7,192 bases of DNA from Burkholderiales bacterium (lineage in GTDB: Bacteria > Pseudomonadota > Gammaproteobacteria > Burkholderiales > JAEUOS01), in the NCBI GenBank assembly GCA_947456845.1, contig CANGUJ010000198.1, positions 1-7,192 of the forward strand, in the 5' to 3' direction. The notes below the pieces were generated by a model. The model was given only the letters and a program-made list of their open reading frames with translations, ran no database searches and was not told the DNA's origin. Of the stretch, positions 1 to 6,004 are shown one piece after another. The translations under genes were made by a program, and so were the position numbers. The stretch's first letter is position 1, and every line of letters begins with the position of its first letter.

Positions 1-2
1 AG

Positions 3-107
3 GCGCTGCGCGCGTCGCGCCCGCGCTTGCGCGACACCGCCGCACGGTACTCGCGCGATCCTCAGACCCAGATGCAAGACATGAGCGTCGAGCGGGGGAA
101 TCCTTAA
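3..107 (+). CDS. C-terminal end of an unidentified upstream gene (partial)
   Basis: This frame is open from the left edge and ends at TAA (105-107). It encodes 34 residues rich in Arg, Ala and Asp, ending in MSVERGNP. The stop overlaps the ATG of the following membrane protein gene by one base (TAATG), an arrangement typical of translationally coupled genes in one operon. That overlap, and G/C-rich codons, are the only reasons to think the frame is real. No domain is recognisable in so short a tail, so no function is offered. It could also be chance open sequence in high-GC DNA. Confidence 0.45.
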   Translation, partial: ALRASRPRLRDTAARYSRDPQTQMQDMSVERGNP

Positions 108-910
108 TGACGCTGCCTCGCCTGAGCGCGGACTCGCCGCGCTTTACTTCCCTGGCTCTGTTTCTGGCCATCAGCATGCTGCCCGTGCTGGGAGCCCACG
201 CGCTGGACCAAAGAGTGTTCCAGGGCATCAATGTGTGGACCAAGCCGCTGAAGTTCCAGTTAGCGCTGGTGGTGTACCTGCTGACGCTGGCCTGGTTCGC
301 GCGTCTCGCCCCGGTCGCCACCCGCCACCAAGGCCGATGGATCATGCATGAACAGGCTATCGGCTGGGCGATCGTCGCCGAGATGGTCTGGATCGGCGGT
401 GCTGCCGCCTGGGGAACCGCATCCCACTTCAACCAGTCGACGCCGTTGCTGGCCGTGGTCTACGGGTTCATGGGTTTGGCGGCCATCCTGTTGACTACTG
501 CCACCACTACCCTGGCCGTCGCGATTGATCGCAACCCGGACACCGGTTTGAGCCCGACCGTGAAGGCCGGGCTGGTTTGGGGCTTGGGCCTGACGCTGCC
601 CTTGACGCTGGTGACGGCCGGCACGATGTCGTTGCTGAGCGGCCACTGGGTAGGCGGCACCGGCACCGATGCCGGCGGGCTTCCGCTGATGGGCTGGTCG
701 CGCGATGGAGGTGATCTGCGGGTGGCGCACTTCTTCGCCACGCATGCGATGCAACTGATACCTCTGGCGGCCTGGGTGTGGGCACGATTCCTGGGTCATC
801 GGAAACGATGGCCGGCGCTCGTGATGGCGTTGATGTATTCAGGCTTCGTTCTATGGACCTTTGCGCAGGCGCTGCGCGGGCTGCCCTTCGGCCTGGTCTC
901 GATGATGTAA
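107..910 (+). CDS. Seven-helix integral membrane protein of unknown function
   Basis: The 267-residue product is strongly hydrophobic, with seven likely transmembrane segments at about residues 15-33, 48-68, 84-104, 114-140, 152-178, 207-229 and 234-255. No enzyme or transporter motif is recognised. Conserved-looking polar patches are NVWTKPLKFQ (42-51) before helix 2, MHEQ (80-83), ASHFN (105-109) after helix 3, and GDLRVAHFFATHAMQ (202-216) entering helix 6. H81, H107, H208 and H213 sit near membrane ends, so metal or heme binding is possible but unproven. The ATG overlaps the stop of the upstream frame, and a G-rich stretch (94-98) lies at ribosome-binding distance, which supports this start. 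Codons are less GC-biased than in the transport genes to the right: Leu52 is TTA, Arg36 is AGA and Ile218 is ATA. The gene converges on the LysR gene, with 64 bases between them. It is confidently a gene; its function is unknown. Confidence 0.85.
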   Translation: MTLPRLSADSPRFTSLALFLAISMLPVLGAHALDQRVFQGINVWTKPLKFQLALVVYLLTLAWFARLAPVATRHQGRWIMHEQAIGWAIVAEMVWIGGAAAWGTASHFNQSTPLLAVVYGFMGLAAILLTTATTTLAVAIDRNPDTGLSPTVKAGLVWGLGLTLPLTLVTAGTMSLLSGHWVGGTGTDAGGLPLMGWSRDGGDLRVAHFFATHAMQLIPLAAWVWARFLGHRKRWPALVMALMYSGFVLWTFAQALRGLPFGLVSMM

Positions 911-974
911 GGGGGGCATCTTGCATGACCCGGCCGATCATTGCGTTCGCACAGTAACGGCGGCTGCGCCGGCG
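911..974. other. Short convergent intergenic gap, no clear terminator
   Basis: These 64 bases separate the stop of the membrane protein gene from the stop of the LysR gene on the other strand. The only fold seen is a 5-bp stem (GGCTG 962-966 with CAGCC 976-980) that runs into the LysR stop codon and has no T run. It is too weak to call a terminator. Confidence 0.5.
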
Positions 975-1862
975 TCAGCCTGCGGCGAGCATCTGCTGCA
1001 GCACCGGATGCGCGAAGCGCCTGCGCATGGTGACGGCGTAGAAGTTCTCCTGCAGCTGCGGGATGCTGCAGCGTTCAACCAGGGTGCCGGCCTGCAGTTC
1101 GTCCTGCACCACCACCGGCGGCACCAGGGCCAGCGCGCCGGTCTGCCGCGCCAGCAGGCGCAGCATCGCCATGTCGTCGACTTCTGCCAGCACCACGGGC
1201 TGCACCCCCGCTTCTTCCAGCAACAGGTCGAAAGCCGGCCGGACCACGCTGTCCTCGCTGGGCAGGATCAGCGGCTGGCCGTCCAGGTCCTGCGGAAAGC
1301 GCAGGGGCTGCGCGCTGGTGCGCGCGCGGCGGCGCGGACGGGACACCAGGCTCAGGGTCTGGGAAGCGATGCGTCGGCTCACCCATCCGGCCGAGGTGTC
1401 GCGCGCCGCGGCTTCGTTGGCCAGCACCACATCCAGGCCATGGGCGGACAACTGGGCGAGCAGTTCCCGGAATTGGCCTGATACCAGCCGGATCTGCACC
1501 TGATGGTCCTGCAGCACCGGGGCCAGCCAACCGATCTGGAAGTTGCGCGACAGCGTGGCCACGGCGCCTACCCGGAGCACGACGCGCCGGGCGGCCGGCG
1601 TGCCGCGCAGCGTACTGAGGAGCTCCTGCCCCGTCTTGAAGATGGCGTCGGCGTGTGCGAGCGCGATGCGGCCCGCCTCGGTGAGCACCAGTTGGCGGTT
1701 GCGGCGCTCGAAGAGCGCATGGCCGAGCCGCTCCTCGAGCTGGCGCAGCTGGATCGACAGCGCCGAAGGCGAGATATGCAGGGCTTCGGCCGCCTTGGTC
1801 AGGTGCCTGCGATGGGCCACCGCCCAGAAATAGCGCAAGTGGTGGAAATTGAGGTCGGACAT
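975..1862 (-). CDS. LysR-family transcriptional regulator, NhaR type
   Basis: This 295-residue protein has the normal LysR layout: an N-terminal winged helix-turn-helix (about residues 6-63, recognition region around LTKAAEALHISPSALSIQLR at 21-40) and a C-terminal effector domain (about 92-295). The opening LNFHHLRYFWAV, the stretch PLILPSEDSVVRP (197-209), and AEVDDMAMLRLLA (226-238) resemble E. coli NhaR, the Na+-responsive LysR activator, as I recall that sequence. The frame stays open 53 codons further upstream, but family alignment places the start at MSDLNF, ATG at 1862-1860. The gene is divergent from the SbtA-like permease with 130 bp between start codons, the classic arrangement of a LysR protein and its target. 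A good promoter ends about seven bases before this ATG, so the message may have almost no leader. The signal sensed (Na+, bicarbonate or another anion) is unknown. Confidence 0.93.
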   Translation of the reverse strand: MSDLNFHHLRYFWAVAHRRHLTKAAEALHISPSALSIQLRQLEERLGHALFERRNRQLVLTEAGRIALAHADAIFKTGQELLSTLRGTPAARRVVLRVGAVATLSRNFQIGWLAPVLQDHQVQIRLVSGQFRELLAQLSAHGLDVVLANEAAARDTSAGWVSRRIASQTLSLVSRPRRRARTSAQPLRFPQDLDGQPLILPSEDSVVRPAFDLLLEEAGVQPVVLAEVDDMAMLRLLARQTGALALVPPVVVQDELQAGTLVERCSIPQLQENFYAVTMRRRFAHPVLQQMLAAG

Positions 1863-1869
1863 GCCAATG

Positions 1870-1898
1870 ATTCTATTCCGTAAAACGTATTGTGCGAA
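1870..1898 (-). promoter_or_regulatory. Predicted sigma-70 promoter of the LysR gene
   Basis: Reading the - strand, TTCGCA (1898-1893, 4/6 to consensus) is followed after exactly 17 bases by TAGAAT (1875-1870, 5/6). The region is AT-rich compared with its surroundings. The expected transcription start falls at about 1863-1862, essentially at the LysR ATG, which predicts a leaderless or near-leaderless transcript. Confidence 0.45.
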
Positions 1899-1907
1899 AA
1901 GATGAAT

Positions 1908-1936
1908 TAGACATGAGTATGGCGGGTCTCTACAGT
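1908..1936 (+). promoter_or_regulatory. Predicted sigma-70 promoter of the SbtA-like gene
   Basis: TAGACA (1908-1913, 5/6 to TTGACA) and TACAGT (1931-1936, 4/6 to TATAAT) are separated by an ideal 17-bp spacer. Transcription would begin near 1943, giving a leader of about 50 bases before the ATG at 1993. The weak -10 fits a promoter that needs an activator such as the divergent LysR protein. Confidence 0.45.
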
Positions 1937-1992
1937 GCGCGCTGTCATTCGTCCCGGCCGCCATCCGGCCTCCAACCGAACGAGGAAACCAC

Positions 1993-2967
1993 ATGCCAGG
2001 CATGGATTTGCTGCTGACCAATCTTCTTCAACCGATCGTGCTCGCCTTCCTGCTGGGCACGCTGGCCGGCTTCGTCAAGAGCGAGCTCGAGCTTCCCGAG
2101 GCGGTCGTCAAGCTGCTCGCGATCTACCTGCTGTTTTCCCTGGGCATCACCGGCGGGCGCGAGCTGGCCAAGGCCGAGATGGGCGCGCTGTGGCCGCTGG
2201 TGGGCATCACGATGCTGATGACCTTCGGCATCCCGACGTTGGCCTACAACGTCGCCCGCCGGCTCGGGCGCATGGACATCAGCAACGCCGCGGCCATCGC
2301 GGCGCACTACGGCTCGGTGTCGACCGCCACCTTCTTCGCCTCGATGAGCTTCGCCACCTCCATGGGCACGCCGGCCGAGGGCTACATGGCGGCCATGGTG
2401 GCGCTGATGGAATTCGGCGTCATCTACTCTCTGGCCATCGCCCGGGTCGCGACGGGGCGCCCCCGCGGCGGGGGCGTCAATGGCGCCGAACTGTTCCTGA
2501 GCGTCATTCGCGGCCGCGGCATCCTGCTGCTGGTAGGCGGCATGATCATCGGTTACATCGCCACGGACAAGCAGTGGCAGCAGATCGCGCCGTTCTACGA
2601 GAGCCTGTTCCGCGGCATGCTGATGCTGTTCCTGCTCGAGATGGGCATCACCGCGGCGCGCCAGATCAAGGCATTCCGCCAGGTCGGCGCGTTCATGGCG
2701 GGCTTCGGCATCCTCATGCCGCTGCTGCACGGCATGGTGGGGGTCACACTGGGCGATGCCGCCGGTCTCTCGGTGGGCGGCGCCTTCGTCTTCGGCGCCA
2801 TCTGCGCGAGCGCCTCGTTCATCGATGCGCCCGCCGCCTGCCGCGCCTCGCTGCCGGACGCCAACCCAGGCATCTACCTCACCTCGTCGCTGGGCGTCAC
2901 CCTGCCCTTCAACCTGCTGGTGGGGCTGCCGCTCTACTACAACTACGCGCAATGGCTGGCGCGCTGA
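1993..2967 (+). CDS. SbtA-family (sodium-dependent bicarbonate transporter family) permease
   Basis: The 324-residue protein is an inner-membrane transporter of about ten helices arranged as two related halves (about residues 10-155 and 175-320). It matches the cyanobacterial Na+/bicarbonate symporter SbtA family (Sbt_1). FYESLFRGMLMLFLLEMGI (201-219) corresponds to FYDPLFRGLLSILMLIMGM in Synechocystis SbtA, and SASFIDAPAACRASLPDANP (273-292) corresponds to its SSSDISGPPTLRAGIPSANP segment (comparison from memory). The first-half equivalent is HYGSVSTATFFASMSF (105-120). These two Ser-rich segments form the broken helices of the substrate site in the family. The linker between halves (about 152-175) is much shorter than the long cytosolic loop of cyanobacterial SbtA, and no sbtB-like PII gene is nearby. 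The start is set by GAGG at 1982-1985, seven bases before ATG. Family membership is confident; bicarbonate as the substrate is inferred, and another small anion is possible. Confidence 0.92.
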   Translation: MPGMDLLLTNLLQPIVLAFLLGTLAGFVKSELELPEAVVKLLAIYLLFSLGITGGRELAKAEMGALWPLVGITMLMTFGIPTLAYNVARRLGRMDISNAAAIAAHYGSVSTATFFASMSFATSMGTPAEGYMAAMVALMEFGVIYSLAIARVATGRPRGGGVNGAELFLSVIRGRGILLLVGGMIIGYIATDKQWQQIAPFYESLFRGMLMLFLLEMGITAARQIKAFRQVGAFMAGFGILMPLLHGMVGVTLGDAAGLSVGGAFVFGAICASASFIDAPAACRASLPDANPGIYLTSSLGVTLPFNLLVGLPLYYNYAQWLAR

Positions 2968-2973
2968 TCGCCG

Positions 2974-2998
2974 CGCCGGCGCCCGCGGGGCGCCGGCG
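2974..2998. terminator. Bidirectional hairpin between convergent genes
   Basis: A perfect 11-bp GC stem (2974-2984 pairing with 2988-2998) closes a three-base loop. It fills almost the whole 35-base gap between the SbtA-like stop (2965-2967) and the stop of the TRAP large-permease gene on the other strand (3005-3003). There is no T run on either side, so it is not a textbook intrinsic terminator. It may pause polymerase or protect both 3' ends. Confidence 0.6.
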
Positions 2999-3002
2999 GC
3001 CG

Positions 3003-4307
3003 CTACAGGTTGAACATCTTGCTCGGCAGGAACGTGACGATCTCGGGAAAGATCCACAGCATGGACACGGCCACGCACATCAGGATGAAGAAGGGCAGCG
3101 CCGCCTTGGCCACGTAGAACATATCCTTGCGCGTGAGCCCTTGCAGCACGAACAGGTTGAAGCCGACCGGGGGCGTGATCTGCGCCATCTCGACCACCAG
3201 CACGATGTAGATGCCGAACCAGAGCAGGTCGATGCCCGCCGCGCGCACCGAGGGCAGGATCACCGAGGCGGTGAGCACCACCATGGAGATGCCGTCGATG
3301 AAGCAGCCGAGGATGATGAACAGGACGGTGAGCACGATGAGCAACTGCCAGGGCGCGAAGCCCTGCTCGCTGATCCAGCCCGCCATGGCACGCGGAATGC
3401 CGGTGAACCCCATCGCCACCGTCAGGAACGACGCGCCTGCGATGATGAAGGCGATCATGCAGGACGTTTTCATCGCGCCCATCACGCTGGCCAAGAACTT
3501 CTCCCAGGTCAGCGAACCGCCGGCCATGGAGAGGATGAGCGAACCCAGCACCCCGAGGCAAGCGGCCTCGGTGGGCGTCGCGATGCCGGCGTAGATCGAG
3601 CCGATCACCGCGATGATGAGCAGCACCGTCGGCAGCAGGAAGCGGATGGCGTAGAGCTTTTCGCGAAAGCTCGCGTTGATCGCGCGCGGCGGGGTGCGCC
3701 CGGGATTCAACGCCGCCCAGATCGCGATGTAGCCGGAGAACAGCAGCATCAGCATGATGCCCGGCAGCACGCCGGCCACGAACAGCCGCGCCACCGAGAC
3801 ATCGGCCGCGACCCCGTAGACGATCATGATGATCGACGGCGGGATCAGCAAGCCGAGCGTCCCCGCGCCGGCGAGAGAGCCGATCGCCATGCGCTCGTCG
3901 TAGCCGCGCTTGGCCAGTTCGGGGATGGTGATGCGCCCGATGGTCGCGGCGGTCGCCGCCGACGAGCCCGAGATCGCCGCGAAGATGCCGCAGCCCACCA
4001 CGTTGGTGTGCATCAGGCGCCCGGGCAGCGCCTCCACCCAGGGCGCGAGGCCCTTGAACATGTCTTCCGAGATACGCGTTCGAAAGAGGATCTCGCCCAT
4101 CCAGATGAACAGGGGCAGCGCGGTGAGCGCCCAACTCGCGCTCGAACCCCAGATGGTGGAAGCCATCACCAGCCCGGCGGGCGAGTTGGTGTAGAAGACC
4201 ATGGCCACCAGCGCAACCGCCAGCAGCGTGACCCCGATCCACATGCCCAGGACCAGGAAGGCGGCCAGGACCGCCATCAGTACCGCAGATTCGACCCAAA
4301 GCTCCAT
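3003..4307 (-). CDS. dctM: TRAP transporter large permease subunit (DctM family)
   Basis: This 434-residue inner-membrane protein is the transport-catalysing subunit of a tripartite ATP-independent periplasmic transporter, which uses a cation (usually Na+) gradient. It is full length, very hydrophobic with about a dozen membrane segments, and carries the expected family motifs: GSSAATAATIG (114-124), GAGTLGLLIPPSIIMIVYG (147-165), PTEAA (245-249), GCFIDGISM (334-342) and QITPPVGFNLFV (376-387). The two Ser/Gly/Pro-rich segments match the re-entrant hairpins of the ion and substrate sites. The frame is open 60 codons further upstream, but that stretch is non-hydrophobic and overlaps dctQ; MELWVESAVL, beginning four bases after the dctQ stop, is the natural start. 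It is the last gene of the dctPQM operon and ends just before the shared hairpin. The symbol is a family label; the substrate cannot be read from this subunit. Confidence 0.96.
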   Translation of the reverse strand: MELWVESAVLMAVLAAFLVLGMWIGVTLLAVALVAMVFYTNSPAGLVMASTIWGSSASWALTALPLFIWMGEILFRTRISEDMFKGLAPWVEALPGRLMHTNVVGCGIFAAISGSSAATAATIGRITIPELAKRGYDERMAIGSLAGAGTLGLLIPPSIIMIVYGVAADVSVARLFVAGVLPGIMLMLLFSGYIAIWAALNPGRTPPRAINASFREKLYAIRFLLPTVLLIIAVIGSIYAGIATPTEAACLGVLGSLILSMAGGSLTWEKFLASVMGAMKTSCMIAFIIAGASFLTVAMGFTGIPRAMAGWISEQGFAPWQLLIVLTVLFIILGCFIDGISMVVLTASVILPSVRAAGIDLLWFGIYIVLVVEMAQITPPVGFNLFVLQGLTRKDMFYVAKAALPFFILMCVAVSMLWIFPEIVTFLPSKMFNL

Positions 4308-4311
4308 GGCG

Positions 4312-4836
4312 TCAGCGCTCGAAAGTGGCGCCGCCTTCGCTGGCGTGCGGCGCGATGTAGGAGGCATCCTTGCCGCGCAGGGTGGCGACCAGATCGTCGA
4401 CCAGCGCCAGCAGGAGGATCCACAGGCCGAGGGCCATGCCGGACTGCGGTATCCACAATTTGACTGCCACCAGCCCCTGCGAGACATCGCCCAGCTGGAA
4501 GGAAGTCAGGGTCATGTCCAGCGTGGCCCAGGCGAACCAGCCGACGAGCCCGACGGCGCACACCAGGCAGGCGATCTCGACACTGCGCCGCATCCCGCCG
4601 CGCATGCGATCGATGGCCAGGCTCATGCGGATGTGCTCACCGGCGCGCAGGGTGTAGGCAAGCCCGAGAAAGGAAGAGGCCGCCATGGCATAGCCGGCGA
4701 ACTCGTCCAGCGAGTGCCCGGTGGCGCCGAACATGCGCGCGACGATCTGCGCGAGTGAAAACAGGGCGATGGCGACCAGAAAGCACCCGGCCGCCACGCC
4801 GGATGCCTTGTAGATCGCGTCGAGCGTCGCGCGCAC
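4312..4836 (-). CDS. dctQ: TRAP transporter small permease subunit (DctQ family)
   Basis: The 174-residue protein has four membrane helices at about 12-34, 47-65, 86-107 and 128-150, the usual DctQ layout and length. Family features seen are LDEFAGYAMAASSFLGLAYT (43-62), AGEHIRM (65-71) and WIPQSGMALGLWILLLALVD (128-147). DctQ forms a tight membrane complex with DctM and helps dock the substrate-loaded DctP. The start is GTG at 4836-4834, four bases after the dctP stop, and the gene ends four bases before dctM. The three genes are therefore almost certainly one transcript with coupled translation. No strong Shine-Dalgarno sequence precedes the GTG, consistent with reinitiation after dctP. Residues after about 151 form a short polar tail. 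Confidence 0.94.
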   Translation of the reverse strand: MRATLDAIYKASGVAAGCFLVAIALFSLAQIVARMFGATGHSLDEFAGYAMAASSFLGLAYTLRAGEHIRMSLAIDRMRGGMRRSVEIACLVCAVGLVGWFAWATLDMTLTSFQLGDVSQGLVAVKLWIPQSGMALGLWILLLALVDDLVATLRGKDASYIAPHASEGGATFER

Positions 4837-4840
4837 GGCC

Positions 4841-5821
4841 CTAGTTGCCTACGGCCTTGAGGATGGCTTCGCCCTCGGCGCCGGCCCGCTGGGCCCACTC
4901 GGTGGCCATCTTCTTGCCGATTTCCACGAACTCGGCGGCCAGCTTGGGCGAAGGCGGCTGCACCTTGACCCCGCGCGAGGCGAGGATGTCGAGGTTGCGC
5001 TTGTTCTCGGTCTCGCGGATTTCCCAGCCGCGCTTCTCCGCGGCGGCGGCGGCGTCGAGCACCACCTTCTGCGTGGCCGCGTCGAGCTTGGCCCAGGCGG
5101 CCTTGTTGGCGAAGACCATGTTCTGCGGCGCGATCACCTGCGCGTCATAGGTGAACTTGGTGAAGTCGAAGGTCTGGGTGTCCACCGCGCCGGCCGAGGA
5201 ATTGATCTGCGCGTCGATGATGCCGGTAGCGAAGGCCTGTGCCACTTCCGGGGCGAGCACGTTGATCGGCGTGGCGCCGGCGAGTTCGCCGAAGCGCATG
5301 GTTGCCGGGTTGAAGGCGCGGATTTTCACGCCCTTCAGGTCGGCCAGCGAGTTGATCTCCTTCTTGGCGTGGATGCCCGAGGGCGGCCAGGCCACGGAAT
5401 ACAGGAGCATCATGCCCTGCGCTTCGAGGCGCTTCTGGATGGCCGGGCGGGCGGCTTCCCAGAGGCGCACCTGCTTGGCGGTGGTCGGCGCCAGGAAGGG
5501 CACGGATTCGAACCCGAACACCGCCGCCTCGTTGGCGAGCACCGACATGAGCACCTCGGCGATCGGTACCTGGCCGGTCTGCACCGCGCGCTTCATTTCG
5601 GCCATCTTGACCAGCGAATTGGCCGGGTGCACGGTGATCTGCAGCTTGCCGCCGGTGCCCTTGGCAACCTCGTCGGCGAACTGGCGGATGTTCTTGGTAT
5701 GGAAGTTGGTGTCCGGGTAAGGCGTGGGCATGTCCCACTTCACCTGCGCCAAGGCATTGCCGCCGAAGCCGGCGATGGCGGCCGCGACGGCGGCGGCGAC
5801 AAAGGTTCTGCGTCCAGTCAT
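4841..5821 (-). CDS. dctP: TRAP transporter periplasmic solute-binding protein (DctP family)
   Basis: This 326-residue secreted receptor captures solute in the periplasm and delivers it to DctQM. Residues 1-25 form a signal peptide with a Tat-like GRRTF motif (3-7), a hydrophobic core and a likely cut after ALA (23-25). The mature part shows the DctP fold pattern: VKWDMPTPYPDTNFHTK (27-43), SVPFLAPT (106-113), LADLKGVKIRAF (159-170), NVLAPEVAQAFATGIIDAQI (187-206) and the long C-terminal helices. Arg168 in GVKIR aligns with the conserved arginine that clamps the substrate carboxylate in this family, so an organic acid is the likely ligand; its identity is unknown. The frame is open 128 codons upstream, but an AGGAG (5833-5829) seven bases before this ATG plus the signal peptide fix the start. 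It leads the dctPQM operon and is divergent from a Bug-type receptor gene. Confidence 0.95.
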   Translation of the reverse strand: MTGRRTFVAAAVAAAIAGFGGNALAQVKWDMPTPYPDTNFHTKNIRQFADEVAKGTGGKLQITVHPANSLVKMAEMKRAVQTGQVPIAEVLMSVLANEAAVFGFESVPFLAPTTAKQVRLWEAARPAIQKRLEAQGMMLLYSVAWPPSGIHAKKEINSLADLKGVKIRAFNPATMRFGELAGATPINVLAPEVAQAFATGIIDAQINSSAGAVDTQTFDFTKFTYDAQVIAPQNMVFANKAAWAKLDAATQKVVLDAAAAAEKRGWEIRETENKRNLDILASRGVKVQPPSPKLAAEFVEIGKKMATEWAQRAGAEGEAILKAVGN

Positions 5822-5840
5822 GCTGCGTCTCCTGGGAAGG

Positions 5841-5856
5841 GTAAATAATCGTTTAC
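5841..5856. promoter_or_regulatory. 16-bp AT-rich palindrome upstream of dctP (putative operator)
   Basis: GTAAATAATCGTTTAC has perfect 5-bp arms (5841-5845, 5852-5856) around a 6-bp centre. It is an AT-rich island in GC-rich DNA, seven bases upstream of the dctP Shine-Dalgarno sequence. Position and symmetry suggest a dimeric repressor site, but no regulator can be assigned. Confidence 0.4.
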
Positions 5857-5881
5857 AGACAAGGGCCGCGCCCCCTGCGTG

Positions 5882-5926
5882 TTGAACAGGTTGAACAGGT
5901 TGAACAGGTTGAACAGGTTGAGCGGG
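5882..5926. repeat. 9-bp tandem repeat (TTGAACAGG), four perfect copies plus one degenerate
   Basis: Perfect units occupy 5882-5890, 5891-5899, 5900-5908 and 5909-5917; a fifth, TTGAGCGGG (5918-5926), differs at two positions. On the dctP-sense strand the unit is CCTGTTCAA. The array lies 61 bases upstream of the dctP start codon, in its leader or promoter. Such an array can change copy number by slippage. Confidence 0.9.
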
Positions 5927-5975
5927 CCGTACAGGCGCGCCGATCGGGACGGCCGCGGTAAACCGTCCGTATTTT

Positions 5976-6004
5976 AGTGTACCGCTTGTGTTGCGGTGCG
6001 TCAG
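5976..6004 (-). promoter_or_regulatory. Possible sigma-70 promoter for dctPQM
   Basis: Reading the - strand, CTGACG (6004-5999, 4/6) and TACACT (5981-5976, 4/6) are 17 bp apart, with an alternative -10, TAAAAT (5977-5972), overlapping. The spacer is filled by the inverted repeat ACCGC-N7-GCGGT (5981-5997). If used, the leader would be about 150 bases and include both the tandem repeat and the palindrome. The match is modest. Confidence 0.28.

Larger units (their letters stand above)
1863..1992. promoter_or_regulatory. Divergent LysR/SbtA-like control region
   Basis: This 130-bp gap lies between two divergent start codons. Its left half (about 1863-1920) is much richer in A/T than the flanking genes and holds both predicted -35 elements only nine bases apart (1893-1898 and 1908-1913). 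LysR proteins usually bind such gaps at a T-N11-A dyad to activate the target and repress themselves. A small dyad CGT-AAA-ACG is at 1879-1887, and ATTC (1875-1878) faces GAAT (1904-1907), but neither is strong enough to name as the operator. Confidence 0.5.

Noticed and set aside
962..980. Possible terminator hairpin after the first membrane protein gene
   Set aside because: Only a 5-bp stem with a 9-base loop, no T run, and it includes the LysR stop codon.
1863..2021. A 53-residue N-terminal extension of the LysR protein
   Set aside because: LysR proteins begin within a few residues of the helix-turn-helix domain. The extension overlaps the permease start region and contains the predicted promoters.
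1945..4299. A 784-codon - strand open frame over the same region
   Set aside because: The same kind of shadow: Arg/His/Gly/Asp-rich product, out of frame with dctM and antisense to the SbtA-like gene.
1935..4463. A very long + strand open frame (842 codons) crossing the sbtA-like gene and antisense to the TRAP genes
   Set aside because: Its product is low-complexity, rich in His/Arg/Gln/Asp, with no domain. It overlaps two well-supported gene sets in other frames, so it is a high-GC shadow.
5882..5926. CRISPR-like array
   Set aside because: The 9-bp units are directly adjacent with no spacers, and there are no cas genes; it is a simple tandem repeat.
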